Notes: generated by a model not told the origin, from the letters alone. A stretch of DNA of 64,000 bases from JACKIC01 sp964392305 (GCA_964392305.1 CAYMPV010000019.1:51131-115130); one strand, 5' to 3'. Counted from the first letter of the stretch, positions 26,072 to 35,409 are shown. Numbers and translations are program-made.

Positions 26072-28657
26072 TCACTTGCCCATGCCGACCTTGGTGTCCT
26101 GCAGATCGGTGATCTGCGCGCGCACCATGACCATCAGGCTGCGGTTCTCGTCGACCGAGCCTTCCTGCTTGAAGAAGAACGAGATCAGCGGCAGGCGGGC
26201 CAGGATCGGCACCTCGGCGCGGCGCTCCTTGGTGAGCACCTGGCGCAGGCCGCCGAGCAGCACCGTGCCGCCGTCCGGCACCTTCACGGTGGTCGAGAAG
26301 TTCGTCACCGTGAGGTTGGGCAGCTGCAGGGTCACGGGCAGGGTCGAACCGGCGAGCGACGTGGTGAACGTCGGGATCGGGCGGGTCAGCTCGGCGACCG
26401 TGGGGTTGAGGTTCAGCGTCACGTACTTACGGTCGTGGTGCACGACCGGCTGCACGTCGAGCACGAAGCCGTCCTGGATCACGTCGACCTTGGGGTCGGC
26501 GATGAACGCCGCCTGGGCCACTTCGACGTCGAAGTCGCGCACGTAGGCGGTCTGGTTGATCACGGCCACGTGGCCGCGTTCGCGGTTGAGCACCGACAGG
26601 ATCTGGCTGTTGACGATCTCGGCGTCCTGCTGCTTCTCGACGGCGCGCAGGATCACGTTGAGCTGCGTGTCGTCGATCAGGGTCCAGCCGGCGGTGAGGC
26701 CGCCGGTCGGGCTCAGCACGCGGCCGAGGTCCTGCGCGAAGTAGTTTTCGCTGCGGGCGCGCACGTCGCCGTCGCCGCCGTCGTTGAAGAACGCGCCGGC
26801 CAGCGGGTTGGCTGCCGGGTCGCCGGTGCCGCCGTTGTCCAGGCCGCGCGAGGCGTTGTTCTGCAGGCCGTTGGTGACGTCGTCGAGGGTGACGGTGTCG
26901 CCCTTGTTGCCCGAGCCGCCCAGGCCGCGGATGTCGACACCGACTTCCTGCAGGAAGTTGCGCGAGATCGTCAGGAACTTGCTGTCGATGGTGACGATCG
27001 GCGTCGCGAAGCGGCGCATGTCGTTGAGCACGAGCAGGATCCTCTCGTGCATCTCCGGGCTGGCCGTGACCGCGATGAAACCCGAGTCCTCGGCGCGCAC
27101 TTCCACACCCTCGGTCTCCCAGTAGGCGGGGTCGGTCGCTTCCTTGAGGTTGTTGACGAGGTCGCCGATCTCGATGTAGGCGACCGGGTCTTCGCCTTCA
27201 CCGCCGGTGCGCGGCACGTCGCCGGTGTCCTCACCGGGGATGTCGCGGATCGTCGGCGGCAGGAACTGCGTGCGCTTGAACACCAGATCCTTCACCGGGT
27301 AGATCTCGGTTTGGATGGTGCCGGCCGCCTGCGACTTGTTGCCGATCAGCACCACGCCGTTCTTGACCGTCCAGGCGAGGTTCTCGCTGCGGCCGACGAT
27401 GTGGTTGAGGAAGTCACGCAGCGTGATCGAACCGACCAGCTCGATCACCACCTTGATGCTCTCGGTGCTGATGATCTCACGCGCTTCGGGCGTCGTGAGG
27501 ATCTGCACGCCGGTGATCAGGTTGATGTTCTTGACCACGTCGAGGAACTCGCCGGTCTCCTCGGTGTAGGTCAGCTTGCCGACCTGCTCGGTGCGGACCT
27601 TGTCCCAGACCGCCTGGTCGATGGGATCGATCACGGCCTGGCGGCTCTTGCTGAAGCCGGTGCGGTTGTTGGCGCGTTCCCAGATCTCCGGGTTGAGCTC
27701 GAGGATCGAGGTCTGCGGGACCTTGAGCTCCTCGTCGGCCTCCAGCATCTGCCGGATCGCCTTGGCACGCTGCATGTAGTAGTCCTCGTTGACCACGTCG
27801 CGCGAGGCCTTGACCGAGGCGTTGTGCATCTCGTAGGCGATGGCGTTCTGCGGCTCGAGCTCCATCGCCTTGTAGGAGAGTTCCTGGGCGTAGCTGAAGC
27901 GCTTGGCCTCGAACGCGACCTGCGCCTGTTGCAGCAGGGCGTCGACCTGGGCGCGGCGGCGGGCTTCCTTGGCCTGGTACTCGGCGCGCAGGCGCTCGGC
28001 CAGCTCGGCGGTTTGTTGGGCCTGGCTGGCGCGCTGTTGCTCGTCGTAGGCCTTCTCGGCCTCGGCCTTGGTCGTGGCGACCTGGGCCGGCAGGTCCATC
28101 CAGTCGACCTGGTCCTTGAGTTCGATCGTCAGCGCGGCGAGGCGCAGCTCTTCGAGCGCACCGGCGAAGTTCTTGTCGGCCATCGCGGCCTTCGCCTTCT
28201 GCAGCTGCATCTCGACGTTGACGCGAGCGCGCTGTTCGCCGATCTGGCGCAGGCGCGCCATCTCTTCGGCGTAGGTGACGATCGTGCCGGCGGGTTCGCC
28301 GAGTTCGGCTTGCACCGCGGCGAGCTGCTGACGCACCAGATCGTCGTTCGGGTTGAGCTCCTTGGCGCGCAGCAACTCGAGCTTGGCGGCTTGCAGCTCA
28401 CCCTTCGAGCGCAGGCTCTGGGCCGTGGCCAGGTAGTTGGCGATCAGTGCAGCGCGGCGTTCGCTCTGCACCTTGTCCATCTGACCTTGGGACACGGGGT
28501 CCTGAGTCGCGGGTTGGCCCGACTCCGGTTGACCCGCTTGCGGATTGCCGTCGTCGGGGTTGGCGGGAGTGGAGGAGTCGCTCGGCGTCGAGCAGGAGGT
28601 GCCGAGGATCGCAGCCGTCAGGGAAGCAGCGAGAAGGCGCGGATGTTCGAGAGCCAT
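26072..28657 (-). CDS. Secretin-domain lipoprotein 1
   Basis: The 861-residue outer-membrane secretin has a lipoprotein signal (LLAASLTAAILGTSC, Cys22). Residues about 60-310 are helical and TPR-like (ALIANYLATAQSLRSKGELQ; KRFSYAQELSYKAMELEPQN). Residues 395-445 look like a secretin/TonB short N-terminal domain (ITLRDFLNHIVGRSENLAWT). An N1/KH-like repeat lies near 517-550 (GFIAVTASPEMHERILLVLN), and the secretin domain spans about 655-850, with PDGGTVLLGGLRQ and VPILARLPLISFFF. Secretins form 12-16-mer gated rings in type II and III secretion and type IV pili. The TPR-like N-terminal extension and lipid anchor on the ring subunit are unusual. A paralogue is encoded at 35726-38389. No gspC/E/F/G genes are nearby; instead ExbB/ExbD genes precede it. 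Confidence 0.85.
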   Translation of the reverse strand: MALEHPRLLAASLTAAILGTSCSTPSDSSTPANPDDGNPQAGQPESGQPATQDPVSQGQMDKVQSERRAALIANYLATAQSLRSKGELQAAKLELLRAKELNPNDDLVRQQLAAVQAELGEPAGTIVTYAEEMARLRQIGEQRARVNVEMQLQKAKAAMADKNFAGALEELRLAALTIELKDQVDWMDLPAQVATTKAEAEKAYDEQQRASQAQQTAELAERLRAEYQAKEARRRAQVDALLQQAQVAFEAKRFSYAQELSYKAMELEPQNAIAYEMHNASVKASRDVVNEDYYMQRAKAIRQMLEADEELKVPQTSILELNPEIWERANNRTGFSKSRQAVIDPIDQAVWDKVRTEQVGKLTYTEETGEFLDVVKNINLITGVQILTTPEAREIISTESIKVVIELVGSITLRDFLNHIVGRSENLAWTVKNGVVLIGNKSQAAGTIQTEIYPVKDLVFKRTQFLPPTIRDIPGEDTGDVPRTGGEGEDPVAYIEIGDLVNNLKEATDPAYWETEGVEVRAEDSGFIAVTASPEMHERILLVLNDMRRFATPIVTIDSKFLTISRNFLQEVGVDIRGLGGSGNKGDTVTLDDVTNGLQNNASRGLDNGGTGDPAANPLAGAFFNDGGDGDVRARSENYFAQDLGRVLSPTGGLTAGWTLIDDTQLNVILRAVEKQQDAEIVNSQILSVLNRERGHVAVINQTAYVRDFDVEVAQAAFIADPKVDVIQDGFVLDVQPVVHHDRKYVTLNLNPTVAELTRPIPTFTTSLAGSTLPVTLQLPNLTVTNFSTTVKVPDGGTVLLGGLRQVLTKERRAEVPILARLPLISFFFKQEGSVDENRSLMVMVRAQITDLQDTKVGMGK

Positions 28658-28835
28658 CGTTTCACGCTTGCAGGGCAAGAAGGGCAATAAGTGCCGGGCA
28701 GTTGGCACTCCTCTGCTGAAGTTGGCAAGCGACCGGCGGACGCATTCGACGGGAGGGCTCCGTCGCCGGCCGCCGGGAGCAGCGGACCGGATCCGGTCGA
28801 GAGGGACTTGTCAGCGACAGCGAGAGCGGACGAAA

Positions 28836-28865
28836 CCAGCCGGATCCGAAAGCGGATGCGGCTGG
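28836..28865 (-). other. Imperfect hairpin in the leader region of secretin 1
   Basis: CCAGCCGGATCCG, loop AAAG, CGGATGCGGCTGG. Twelve of thirteen positions pair. It lies about 180 bases upstream of the secretin start, so it could be a second terminator for the exbB-exbD unit or a leader structure. Confidence 0.45.
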
Positions 28866-29042
28866 TGGGGGGTGGAAGGTAGCAGGGCACAAGCTCCTTG
28901 CCAGCGCTTTTTTGCCTCGCTCGAGAGGCTTTGTGGCGGTTGCCGTGGCGCCGTAACGCGGCGCGCCCGGTGGCGGCCGCCGTCGGCAAGGTGCCGGCCG
29001 CCATCGGCAAGAACATCGGCAAGAACGGGTGGGCCAGAACGC

Positions 29043-29081
29043 CCGCGGCCCGGCGGTCCGCGAGGGACCGCCGGGCCGCGG
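29043..29081 (-). terminator. 17-pair perfect GC hairpin after exbD
   Basis: The arms CCGCGGCCCGGCGGTCC (29043-29059) and its exact complement (29065-29081) surround a five-base loop, GCGAG. It starts 44 bases after the exbD stop on the minus strand. There is no U run afterwards, so termination could be factor-assisted, or the stem may protect the mRNA end. Confidence 0.65.
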
Positions 29082-29125
29082 CGGGATCAACTGGTCGCGA
29101 TCTGCTGGTCGCGAGCTGCTTGTTG

Positions 29126-29686
29126 CTACTTCGCGCCTGGCGCCGGCCCGAGGCCACCGCCGAAGTTGATCTCCACGAAGCCCGCAGCGTTGCAGGCGTC
29201 GGCAGCCTTGGCGACGTCCTCGTAGTAGGTGCCCGGGTAGGCCTCGATGACGACCGCCATCAGCTTGCGCTGGCCGGTCTTCTCGTCGGGGATCATGCTC
29301 GCCGGGTCCTTGGCGATACGCGACAGTTCCTGTTCGACGTCCTTGATGTTGTAGAGGGGCTTGGGGCCGACCTCGTACTTGACCTTGTGGCCATCCAGCA
29401 CGAACCGGTAGGGGCGATCGGTGTTGGGGTTGAGGATCCCGGCGGCGCCGTCCTTGTAGGTCTTGGTGCCCTTGGCCTCGACGTGGATCTTCAGCGACAG
29501 CTGCTCCTTGGGCGCGACGATGTCGTTGCTGCTGCCCTTGTCCTTGGGCAAGAACGCCGGCAGCTTCGACTCGAGCACTTTGAAGTCGATGCAGATGAAG
29601 AAGATGATCATGAGGAACACGACGTCGATCATCGGCGTCATGTCGGCCTTGTACTCCTCCTGGGCCATGTCGGAGACTTCGCTCAA
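29126..29686 (-). CDS. exbD: ExbD/TolR-family protein 1
   Basis: The 186-residue protein has the ExbD layout: a short cytoplasmic N terminus, one transmembrane helix with the family motif ADMTPMIDVVFLMIIFFICI (proton-path Asp in MID), then a periplasmic domain. That domain carries a long insertion (KTYKDGAAGILNPNTDRPYR) and ends in VVIEAYPGTYYEDV and FVEINFGGG. With ExbB/TolQ it converts proton motive force into movement of a periplasmic partner. The start is TTG overlapping the stop of the second exbD (TTGA), with AGGTGG just upstream; an internal ATG at 29668 is the alternative. It is last in the exbB-exbD-exbD unit. Confidence 0.87.
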   Translation of the reverse strand: MSEVSDMAQEEYKADMTPMIDVVFLMIIFFICIDFKVLESKLPAFLPKDKGSSNDIVAPKEQLSLKIHVEAKGTKTYKDGAAGILNPNTDRPYRFVLDGHKVKYEVGPKPLYNIKDVEQELSRIAKDPASMIPDEKTGQRKLMAVVIEAYPGTYYEDVAKAADACNAAGFVEINFGGGLGPAPGAK

Positions 29687-30231
29687 TTGCCACCTACCTT
29701 GAGCTTGGCGTTCTTCTCGCCGGTTTCCTTGTCCTGTTCGGACATCGCGAGTTCGACCTTCCAGAAGGCGATGTCAGGCATGCTGCACTGTTTCATGATT
29801 TCACCGATGTAGTTCCACTCGGTCCACTTGTCGGCGCGGATCAGGATCGGGTCGTCGATCAGCTTGATCATCCTGCCGCCGATCATCTCCTCGGTGAACT
29901 TCAGGGTCTTGTTCAACTCGCCGCTGCGGCGGATGTCGAGCAGCAGTTGCTTGATCAGCTTGATGTCGGACAGCTCCGGGTTGGTGGGGTCGTAGTGAAC
30001 CACCTTCTCGAAGATCACGCTGCCGTTCTGCAGCACGTTGAGGATCGGCCGGTTGTCCGGCGGCTGGTCGTCGGGCTGTTGGAACTCAGCGCGCGGCAGG
30101 ATCAGGTCCTCGAGACTCTTCTGGCTGAGGTCGATGACCAGCACGAAGAAGATCATCAGCAAGAAGACACAATCGATCATGGGCGTCATGTCCATCTCGA
30201 TGTTCTCCCTGGCGATTTTTTGCATGTCCAT
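29683..30231 (-). CDS. exbD: ExbD/TolR-family protein 2
   Basis: This 182-residue second ExbD-type protein has the transmembrane segment MDMTPMIDCVFLLMIFFVLV with the key Asp. The periplasmic part is charged, with PDDQPPDNRPILNVLQNGSV and DDPILIRADKWTEWNYIGEI, a normal ExbD/TolR carboxy fold, and a Lys/Glu-rich tail. It differs clearly from the other copy, so the two probably form a hetero-pair around one ExbB motor, as in AglQ-AglS or similar systems. ATG 30231 has AGGAGAA eight bases upstream (minus strand). It overlaps the other exbD by four bases. Confidence 0.88.
   Translation of the reverse strand: MDMQKIARENIEMDMTPMIDCVFLLMIFFVLVIDLSQKSLEDLILPRAEFQQPDDQPPDNRPILNVLQNGSVIFEKVVHYDPTNPELSDIKLIKQLLLDIRRSGELNKTLKFTEEMIGGRMIKLIDDPILIRADKWTEWNYIGEIMKQCSMPDIAFWKVELAMSEQDKETGEKNAKLKVGGN
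29690..29695 (-). promoter_or_regulatory. Shine-Dalgarno AGGTGG deciding a TTG start
   Basis: AGGTGG (minus strand) is three bases before TTG 29686 and sits within the 3' end of the upstream exbD gene. It supports coupled translation from the TTGA overlap. Confidence 0.55.
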
Positions 30232-30356
30232 GGCGGGTTCTCCTGGCAGAGGGCTCGGCGGAGCGTTGGAGGTCGGGCGGGCTCGTCAACTGCGCGATCC
30301 GTCGAACGGCGCTGCCGCGCGGCGGATCGGTCGTTTTTCGGCCTTCCCGCCGTGGA

Positions 30357-31079
30357 TCAGCCCTTGGCGCGGAAGCGCTCGAAGAGGTCTTCGGCGATCG
30401 CGTTGATCTCGGTCGACGTCTTGATCACGCGGTTGCGCAGGATGAAGAACGCCACACCGACGGGGATCGCGACCGTGAGGCCGAGCATCGTCGTGATCAG
30501 CGCCATCTTGATGCCGCCCGCGAGCTGGGCCGGGCTGACCGAGCCGCCGGCGTCGGCGATCTTGCCGAACGTCACGAACATGCCGGTCACCGTGCCGAAC
30601 AGTCCCATCATCGGCGCGATCGCCGAGATCAGCGACAGCCAGCCGACCTTCTGGAACAGCTTGACCGACTCCTCGGTCTGCATCTCGCGGATCGTGGTCT
30701 GCATCGTCTCGAACGAGTGGCCGAGCTTGGAGAGACCCGAGCCGACGACGTTGGTCAGGTAGTTCTTCTCCTGCTCACACAGCTCGACGGCGTCCTGGAA
30801 GTTCTCGCCGTCGAACAGCGCTTCGAGTTCGTCGATGATGTCGGGCGGCGCGAGCTTCTCGCGCTTGATCGTCATGAAGTTCTCGATGATCAACGCGACG
30901 GCGACGACCGACATCAACATGATGAGGTAGCCGATGATGCCAGCGTTCTCGTACGAGAAGATCTGGCCGATGATGCTGCCGCTCTTCGACTCGCCTTCCT
31001 GGGCGATGGCGGGCGACGACAACAGCAGGAGAACGCCGACCGAGAGGAGGCGGACGAAGGGCACTTGCTTGGTGATCAT
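30357..31079 (-). CDS. exbB: MotA/TolQ/ExbB proton-channel family protein
   Basis: The 240-residue protein has an N-terminal signal-like segment (LLSVGVLLLLSSPAIAQ), then three membrane helices typical of ExbB: GIIGYLIMLMSVVAVALIIE, the pair around GWLSLISAIAPMMGLFGTVT, and GIKMALITTMLGLTVAIPVG. APMMGLFGTVTGMF is the family signature. It forms the pentameric stator ring that takes protons with the ExbD dimer. The ATG at 31079 has AGGAG about a dozen bases upstream. A cleavable signal before ExbB is seen in several planctomycetes and myxobacteria-type systems as far as I recall. It is first in the exbB-exbD-exbD unit. Confidence 0.9.
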   Translation of the reverse strand: MITKQVPFVRLLSVGVLLLLSSPAIAQEGESKSGSIIGQIFSYENAGIIGYLIMLMSVVAVALIIENFMTIKREKLAPPDIIDELEALFDGENFQDAVELCEQEKNYLTNVVGSGLSKLGHSFETMQTTIREMQTEESVKLFQKVGWLSLISAIAPMMGLFGTVTGMFVTFGKIADAGGSVSPAQLAGGIKMALITTMLGLTVAIPVGVAFFILRNRVIKTSTEINAIAEDLFERFRAKG

Positions 31080-31353
31080 GGAGTTAGAGGACTCCTGAGG
31101 ACGGTTCAGCAGAGGGGAAAGGGGGAGGCTTGGGACGCAGCGCCCGATGGTTCGCGACGGTGGACCTGTCGAGACACGACGTCCGAAGAGGGAGCGGGCG
31201 TGGCTCGTGATGGCGCGCGGGGCGGCGCGCACAGGTCCGGCCGAGGGCGGTCCAGCGGGGCAGCAGAGTTTGCAAGACGACTGCAGCACGGGAAAGTCCC
31301 CATGCGCAGAAAAAGAGCGGCGTCTGCAGCCCGAAGGCGGCAGACGAGGGTGA

Positions 31354-32508
31354 TCACTTGGCGAGTTCGGCGCGCGCCAGACCGGCCCAGCGGGTCGCCG
31401 GGTAGCTGCTGGTCACGAGCTGGAAGTAGGCCTTGGCGCGGTCCTTGAAGGTGTCACCCTCGCGGTCCTGGCCGAGCGCCATCACACACAGACCGAGGTA
31501 GTAGTTGGCTTTGGCGGCGACCTGGCCGGTGCCGGCGTCGAGCACCGCGGCGTTGGCCAAGGCGATCTGCGCTCGGCGCAGTTCGTCGCTGCGGCCGTTG
31601 GCGAGCGCGTTGAGCAGGATGGCTTCGCCTTCACCGGCGTGGCCGGCCGCGGCCAGTTCGGCGGCGTCGCTGCGCTTGAGCGAGGCGAAGAACGACTCGG
31701 CCTTGGCGTAGTCCTTGTCGCCGATGTAGGTCTCGCCTTCGCCGACCTTCGCCAGCAGCTTGATCGTGCGCAGCTCCGCATCGTCGCCCGAGGGCTGGCT
31801 CAGCGCCGTGTCGGCCGCGGTGCTGGCCGACTGGAAGGTCGTGCGCGCGTCGCTGGACTTGCCGCCGTCGAGCAGCGCCTGGGCCAGCTCGAACTTGGCG
31901 CGTGCGCTCCACACCACACCAAAACCCTCACGGCTGGCGCGGTCGTCGAGTTCCTTGAGCGTGGTCGCCGCTTCGTCGGTCGCCCCGGCCAGGCGCTGCG
32001 CGCGACCGGCCAGCAGCTGCGCTTCGGGGATGCGCCAGTGGTTGGCGTTGCTCGACACCCAGGACTTGGCGCGCTCGGCGGCGTTGCGGGCCGCGTTCTG
32101 GTCGGTGCCGATGCCGGCGACGGCGGCCTTGATCTGGAAGAACTCGGCGTCGTGTTTGATCAGGTCGCGTTTGGCAGCGGTCGCGGCTTCGCCGAACAAC
32201 TGCACGGCGTTGACGTAGTCGGCGCGTTCGAGCGCGGCGCGTGCGGCGACGAACGCGTCGGGCAGCTCGCCCCAGACGACGTCGAGGATCTGGTGGCCGG
32301 GCACCTCGACCGGCGTCTCGCCGCGCGTCGCCTTGATGCCGCTCAGCGAGAACTCGTTGATCTGCAGGCCGCGAAGGCGAGCGCCGTCCTTCTTGAGCAC
32401 GACGTCGGCGGGCTTCTGGGCGGCCGCGAACGAACACAGGGCCGCGATCGACAGCGCCGCGAGCGAGAGTGCCGGGACCGGGGAGCGGTGGATGACGTGG
32501 GTCAGCAT
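31354..32508 (-). CDS. Exported TPR-type protein, 384 residues
   Basis: The signal peptide (ALSLAALSIAALCSFAAAQ) is followed by a module of about 50 residues, DVVLKKDGARLRGLQINEFS to ILDVVWGEL, that resembles the N terminus of the unknown protein at 9119-10636. The remaining 300 residues are Ala-rich paired helices in TPR style (ALERADYVNAVQLFGEAATA; GDKDYAKAESFFASLKRSDA; ANYYLGLCVMALGQDREGDT). TPR proteins act as protein-interaction scaffolds, here in the periplasm. The gene is 14 bases after the 959-residue TPR gene and 274 bases before exbB, so it is very likely made with the first and plausibly works with the second. ATG at 32508 is chosen for the signal peptide. Confidence 0.78.
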   Translation of the reverse strand: MLTHVIHRSPVPALSLAALSIAALCSFAAAQKPADVVLKKDGARLRGLQINEFSLSGIKATRGETPVEVPGHQILDVVWGELPDAFVAARAALERADYVNAVQLFGEAATAAKRDLIKHDAEFFQIKAAVAGIGTDQNAARNAAERAKSWVSSNANHWRIPEAQLLAGRAQRLAGATDEAATTLKELDDRASREGFGVVWSARAKFELAQALLDGGKSSDARTTFQSASTAADTALSQPSGDDAELRTIKLLAKVGEGETYIGDKDYAKAESFFASLKRSDAAELAAAGHAGEGEAILLNALANGRSDELRRAQIALANAAVLDAGTGQVAAKANYYLGLCVMALGQDREGDTFKDRAKAYFQLVTSSYPATRWAGLARAELAK

Positions 32509-32522
32509 CGTTGGGCCTCGTC

Positions 32523-35402
32523 TCAGCGGTTGATCTGGAAGTAGTTGAAGAGCTTGAGGCCCTCGAGGCCGTAGCTCTTGAGGGTCTTGAAGTCGTCGGT
32601 CGCCTTGGCGATGCGATAGAACTTCGCGGCGATGTCCTTGAACTGGGTGTCCTTGACGCCGGCCTGCTTGGCGAACCAGTAACACTCCCAGTGGAAGCGG
32701 TACCAGTCGAGGCTGAACGGCTTGACGTCGGGCTGCCGCAGCGCCCACTGGCGATACTCGCCGTAGTACTTCTTGTAGGCCTCGTCGGGCTTGTCGAGCC
32801 CGGCGATGCGCACCGGCTGGCCCGCGTTGCTGAACTCGAACCAACCGCCCAGGCAGCGCGCGATCTGGCGCTTGAGCTCCCACTGCGTCGGGTTGGCGGC
32901 TTCGGCCGCGAGCAGCATCGGGTAGGCCTCCTCGAACTTCTGCTGCTGCAGCAGCGCCTCGCCGATCTTCGGCCGCACCACGAGGTCGACGACGCGTTTC
33001 ACCGCGTCGGTGTTGTCGTCGCCGTAGACCGTCAGCGTCTTCTGCGCGACCTCGTCGACCTTCTTCCAGTCACCGAGTTCTTCGTAACCGATCAGCGTGT
33101 TGACCAGCACCGCGAGCTGCGGCTTGGGGGCGTTGCTGATGTAGTCCATGCCGAGCGCGACCAGCTTGCTGCGCACGGCGTCGGCTGCGGCCTTGGCGGC
33201 GTTGATCTGGCCCGAGTCAGCGTCCTTGGCGATCGCTTCGTCGAGCTCCTTGGCCAGCGCCTTCACCTGGTCCTGGTACTGCGAGAAGATCTCGGTCGCC
33301 AGGCGTGAGGCGCGCGGGCCGTCCTTGTCCTTGAGCTGGGCGTAGGCCTCTTCGGCCTTGCCGAGCTCGCCCAGGTCGGCGTGCATGCGACCGATCGATT
33401 CGAGCGCCGCGGGGATGTTCTCGCTGCCGGTCTTGGCGAAGTTCGACACGTAGGCCTTGAGCTGTTGCAGCGCTTCGGGGTACTTGGCGACCTGGCGCTC
33501 GAGCTTGAACTCCTCACTGCCGCGCGCTTCCCAGTAGCCCATCTGCGCGAGCGTGAACTCGGCTTCGGCGAGCGCGGCGGCGCGCGCCTGGGTCTTGCCC
33601 GATTCGCGCGCTTCGATCGGGTTGGCCTCGGCGAACTTCTTGTAGGCGTCGAGCGTCTTGCGCGCCGCGGCGAAGTCGGCCAGCGAGACCTGCGCCTTGG
33701 CGATGCGGATGCGCGCCAGCTCGTAGTAGAGGAAGTCGGGGGTGACCTTCTCGTACTCGGTGATCGCCTCCTGGTACTTCTTGTCGTTGAAGTTGTTGTT
33801 GGCGGTCTTCCAGAACAGCTTGCTGGCGCCGGCGACGCTGTACTCCGCGATCATGTTGCCGGCGCGCGCGTAGAGTTCGTCGAACGCGGGGTCGTTCTTG
33901 GTCTGGCGCTTGAGGTTGCCGACCGCGCGGTCGAGCGTGTCGGCGGTGTCGCTGGCGCGCGCCTCGTCGGTCTTGCCGAAGCGCGACAGGCCCTCGCTGA
34001 GCGCGAGCATCGACTCGAGATAACGATCGGTGTAGGCGAACGCGAAGCCGAGCATCTGGTAGGACTCCAGGCCCAGTTCCTGCGCCTCTTCGGCGCTCAT
34101 CGCGCCGATCGCGCGGCGCAGCCCCTTGATCGAGGTCTCGTAGTTCTTGTTCTGGTACTCACCCTTGGCGACTTCGAACAGCAGTTTGCCGGAGACCAAC
34201 GAGCTCTGCACCTTGAGGATGTCGCGCAGCACGGCCTTGGCCTTGACGCCGACGTAGTCGCTGGGGTGCTTGTCGTTGACGCGCTGCGCCATCGCCAGCG
34301 CGTCGGAGACCTTCTGGGCCTCACCGGATTCGGCGGCGAAACGCGCTTCGGCGAGCAGCACCAGGTGGCCCCAGCGCGGATCGACGACGTCGAACAGCTG
34401 GACTTGCTTCTCACCGAAGGTCGCCATGTGCTTGCGGAACTCTTCGAACAGCTTGCCGGTGTCGGGGTCGCCCTGCGCGGTCATCACCTCGCCGGTGCGC
34501 AGGTAGACCTCCTGCAGCATCTCGAACAGCAGACCCTGGACTTCGCCTGGCAGGTCGAGTTCGCCGTCGGCCGCCTGCTGCAGCGACGTCGCGATCTGTT
34601 CGATGGTGTCCTTGTAGAACGAGATCGCGTCGCCGATGTTGCCGCCGACCTCGTCGCACTGCGCGATCTCGAACAGGCCGCGCAAACCGATCGCGGTCTC
34701 CTCTCCGACCTTGAGCACCAGATCGGTCAGCTCGCTCTTGGCGCGTTCGATCAGCACCGCGCGGTCGGCCTTGACGGCGCGCGCCTGCTCGCGCATCAGC
34801 ACACCCTTGCGCATCCACATCAGGTAGTACTCGATCTCCTTGGTCGAGTCCTTGGCCTGCGTGACCTGGGTGGCGAGGTTCTCCATCACCTTGCCGCACG
34901 CCTCGATACCGGCGCGGAACACGGTCGCGGCCTCTTCCTCGAGTTCCTTGACCTTGTCGGGCGCCTCTTCGCGCGCGATCTCGAGCTCCTCGATCAGGAA
35001 CTGGCCGAACTCCTGCGAGGCGTCGGCGAGCGTGGCGCGCGCCTGCAGCTGGACCTCGGGGTCACCGGAGCTGTCGATCAGCTCCTTGGACTTGTCGATC
35101 GCCTCCTTGAACAGAGTGCGCTGCAGCGCGCGGTCGCTCTTGGCCTTGGCGCCGTAGTAGGAGATCTCGACCGCGAGCTGGGCGAGGCGGTCCTGCTCGC
35201 CGCTGCCGCGGAACTCGCCGCGCAGGCGGTCGGTTTCCTCCTTGGCGAGTTCGATGAATCGCATCTCGCGGGCCAGCGCGCGCACGAACACGATCTCGCG
35301 ATCGAGCTTCTGCTGCTGCGCGAACAGCGTGGGGGAGAGGGATCCGAGAGCGAGCACCAGGGCGGCGGCGCCACCAAGGCGCGGGCGATTGCATCCGGTC
35401 AC
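32523..35402 (-). CDS. Large exported TPR-repeat protein, 959 residues
   Basis: The signal peptide (GGAAALVLALGSLSPTLFAQ) precedes an almost entirely helical chain built from many TPR or TPR-like pairs (SKLFWKTANNNFNDKKYQEA; YPEALQQLKAYVSNFAKTGS; AALESIGRMHADLGELGKAE; KIGEALLQQQKFEEAYPMLL). There are no membrane helices after the signal, so it is probably a soluble periplasmic or outer-membrane-associated superhelix. The final 100 residues are aromatic-rich (DWYRFHWECYWFAKQ). The start is GTG, backed by GGAG seven bases upstream; a longer frame begins 40 codons earlier without support. Its size and its place between secretin and ExbB genes suggest a scaffold of the same apparatus. Confidence 0.82.
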   Translation of the reverse strand: MTGCNRPRLGGAAALVLALGSLSPTLFAQQQKLDREIVFVRALAREMRFIELAKEETDRLRGEFRGSGEQDRLAQLAVEISYYGAKAKSDRALQRTLFKEAIDKSKELIDSSGDPEVQLQARATLADASQEFGQFLIEELEIAREEAPDKVKELEEEAATVFRAGIEACGKVMENLATQVTQAKDSTKEIEYYLMWMRKGVLMREQARAVKADRAVLIERAKSELTDLVLKVGEETAIGLRGLFEIAQCDEVGGNIGDAISFYKDTIEQIATSLQQAADGELDLPGEVQGLLFEMLQEVYLRTGEVMTAQGDPDTGKLFEEFRKHMATFGEKQVQLFDVVDPRWGHLVLLAEARFAAESGEAQKVSDALAMAQRVNDKHPSDYVGVKAKAVLRDILKVQSSLVSGKLLFEVAKGEYQNKNYETSIKGLRRAIGAMSAEEAQELGLESYQMLGFAFAYTDRYLESMLALSEGLSRFGKTDEARASDTADTLDRAVGNLKRQTKNDPAFDELYARAGNMIAEYSVAGASKLFWKTANNNFNDKKYQEAITEYEKVTPDFLYYELARIRIAKAQVSLADFAAARKTLDAYKKFAEANPIEARESGKTQARAAALAEAEFTLAQMGYWEARGSEEFKLERQVAKYPEALQQLKAYVSNFAKTGSENIPAALESIGRMHADLGELGKAEEAYAQLKDKDGPRASRLATEIFSQYQDQVKALAKELDEAIAKDADSGQINAAKAAADAVRSKLVALGMDYISNAPKPQLAVLVNTLIGYEELGDWKKVDEVAQKTLTVYGDDNTDAVKRVVDLVVRPKIGEALLQQQKFEEAYPMLLAAEAANPTQWELKRQIARCLGGWFEFSNAGQPVRIAGLDKPDEAYKKYYGEYRQWALRQPDVKPFSLDWYRFHWECYWFAKQAGVKDTQFKDIAAKFYRIAKATDDFKTLKSYGLEGLKLFNYFQINR

Positions 35403-35409
35403 GATGAGA

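Larger units (their letters stand above)
28658..29125 (-). other. 468-base gap between exbD and secretin 1, containing two strong hairpins
   Basis: No credible gene is seen on either strand. It holds a 13-base-arm stem with one mismatch (28836-28865, loop AAAG) and a 17-pair perfect stem (29043-29081). The rest presumably carries the promoter and leader of the secretin gene, but no convincing -35/-10 pair could be picked out by eye. Confidence 0.6.

Noticed and set aside
25760..28690. A 976-codon plus-strand frame
   Set aside because: It is the complementary strand of secretin 1 and the HAD gene. The secretin's motifs, lipobox and domain order make the minus strand the coding one.
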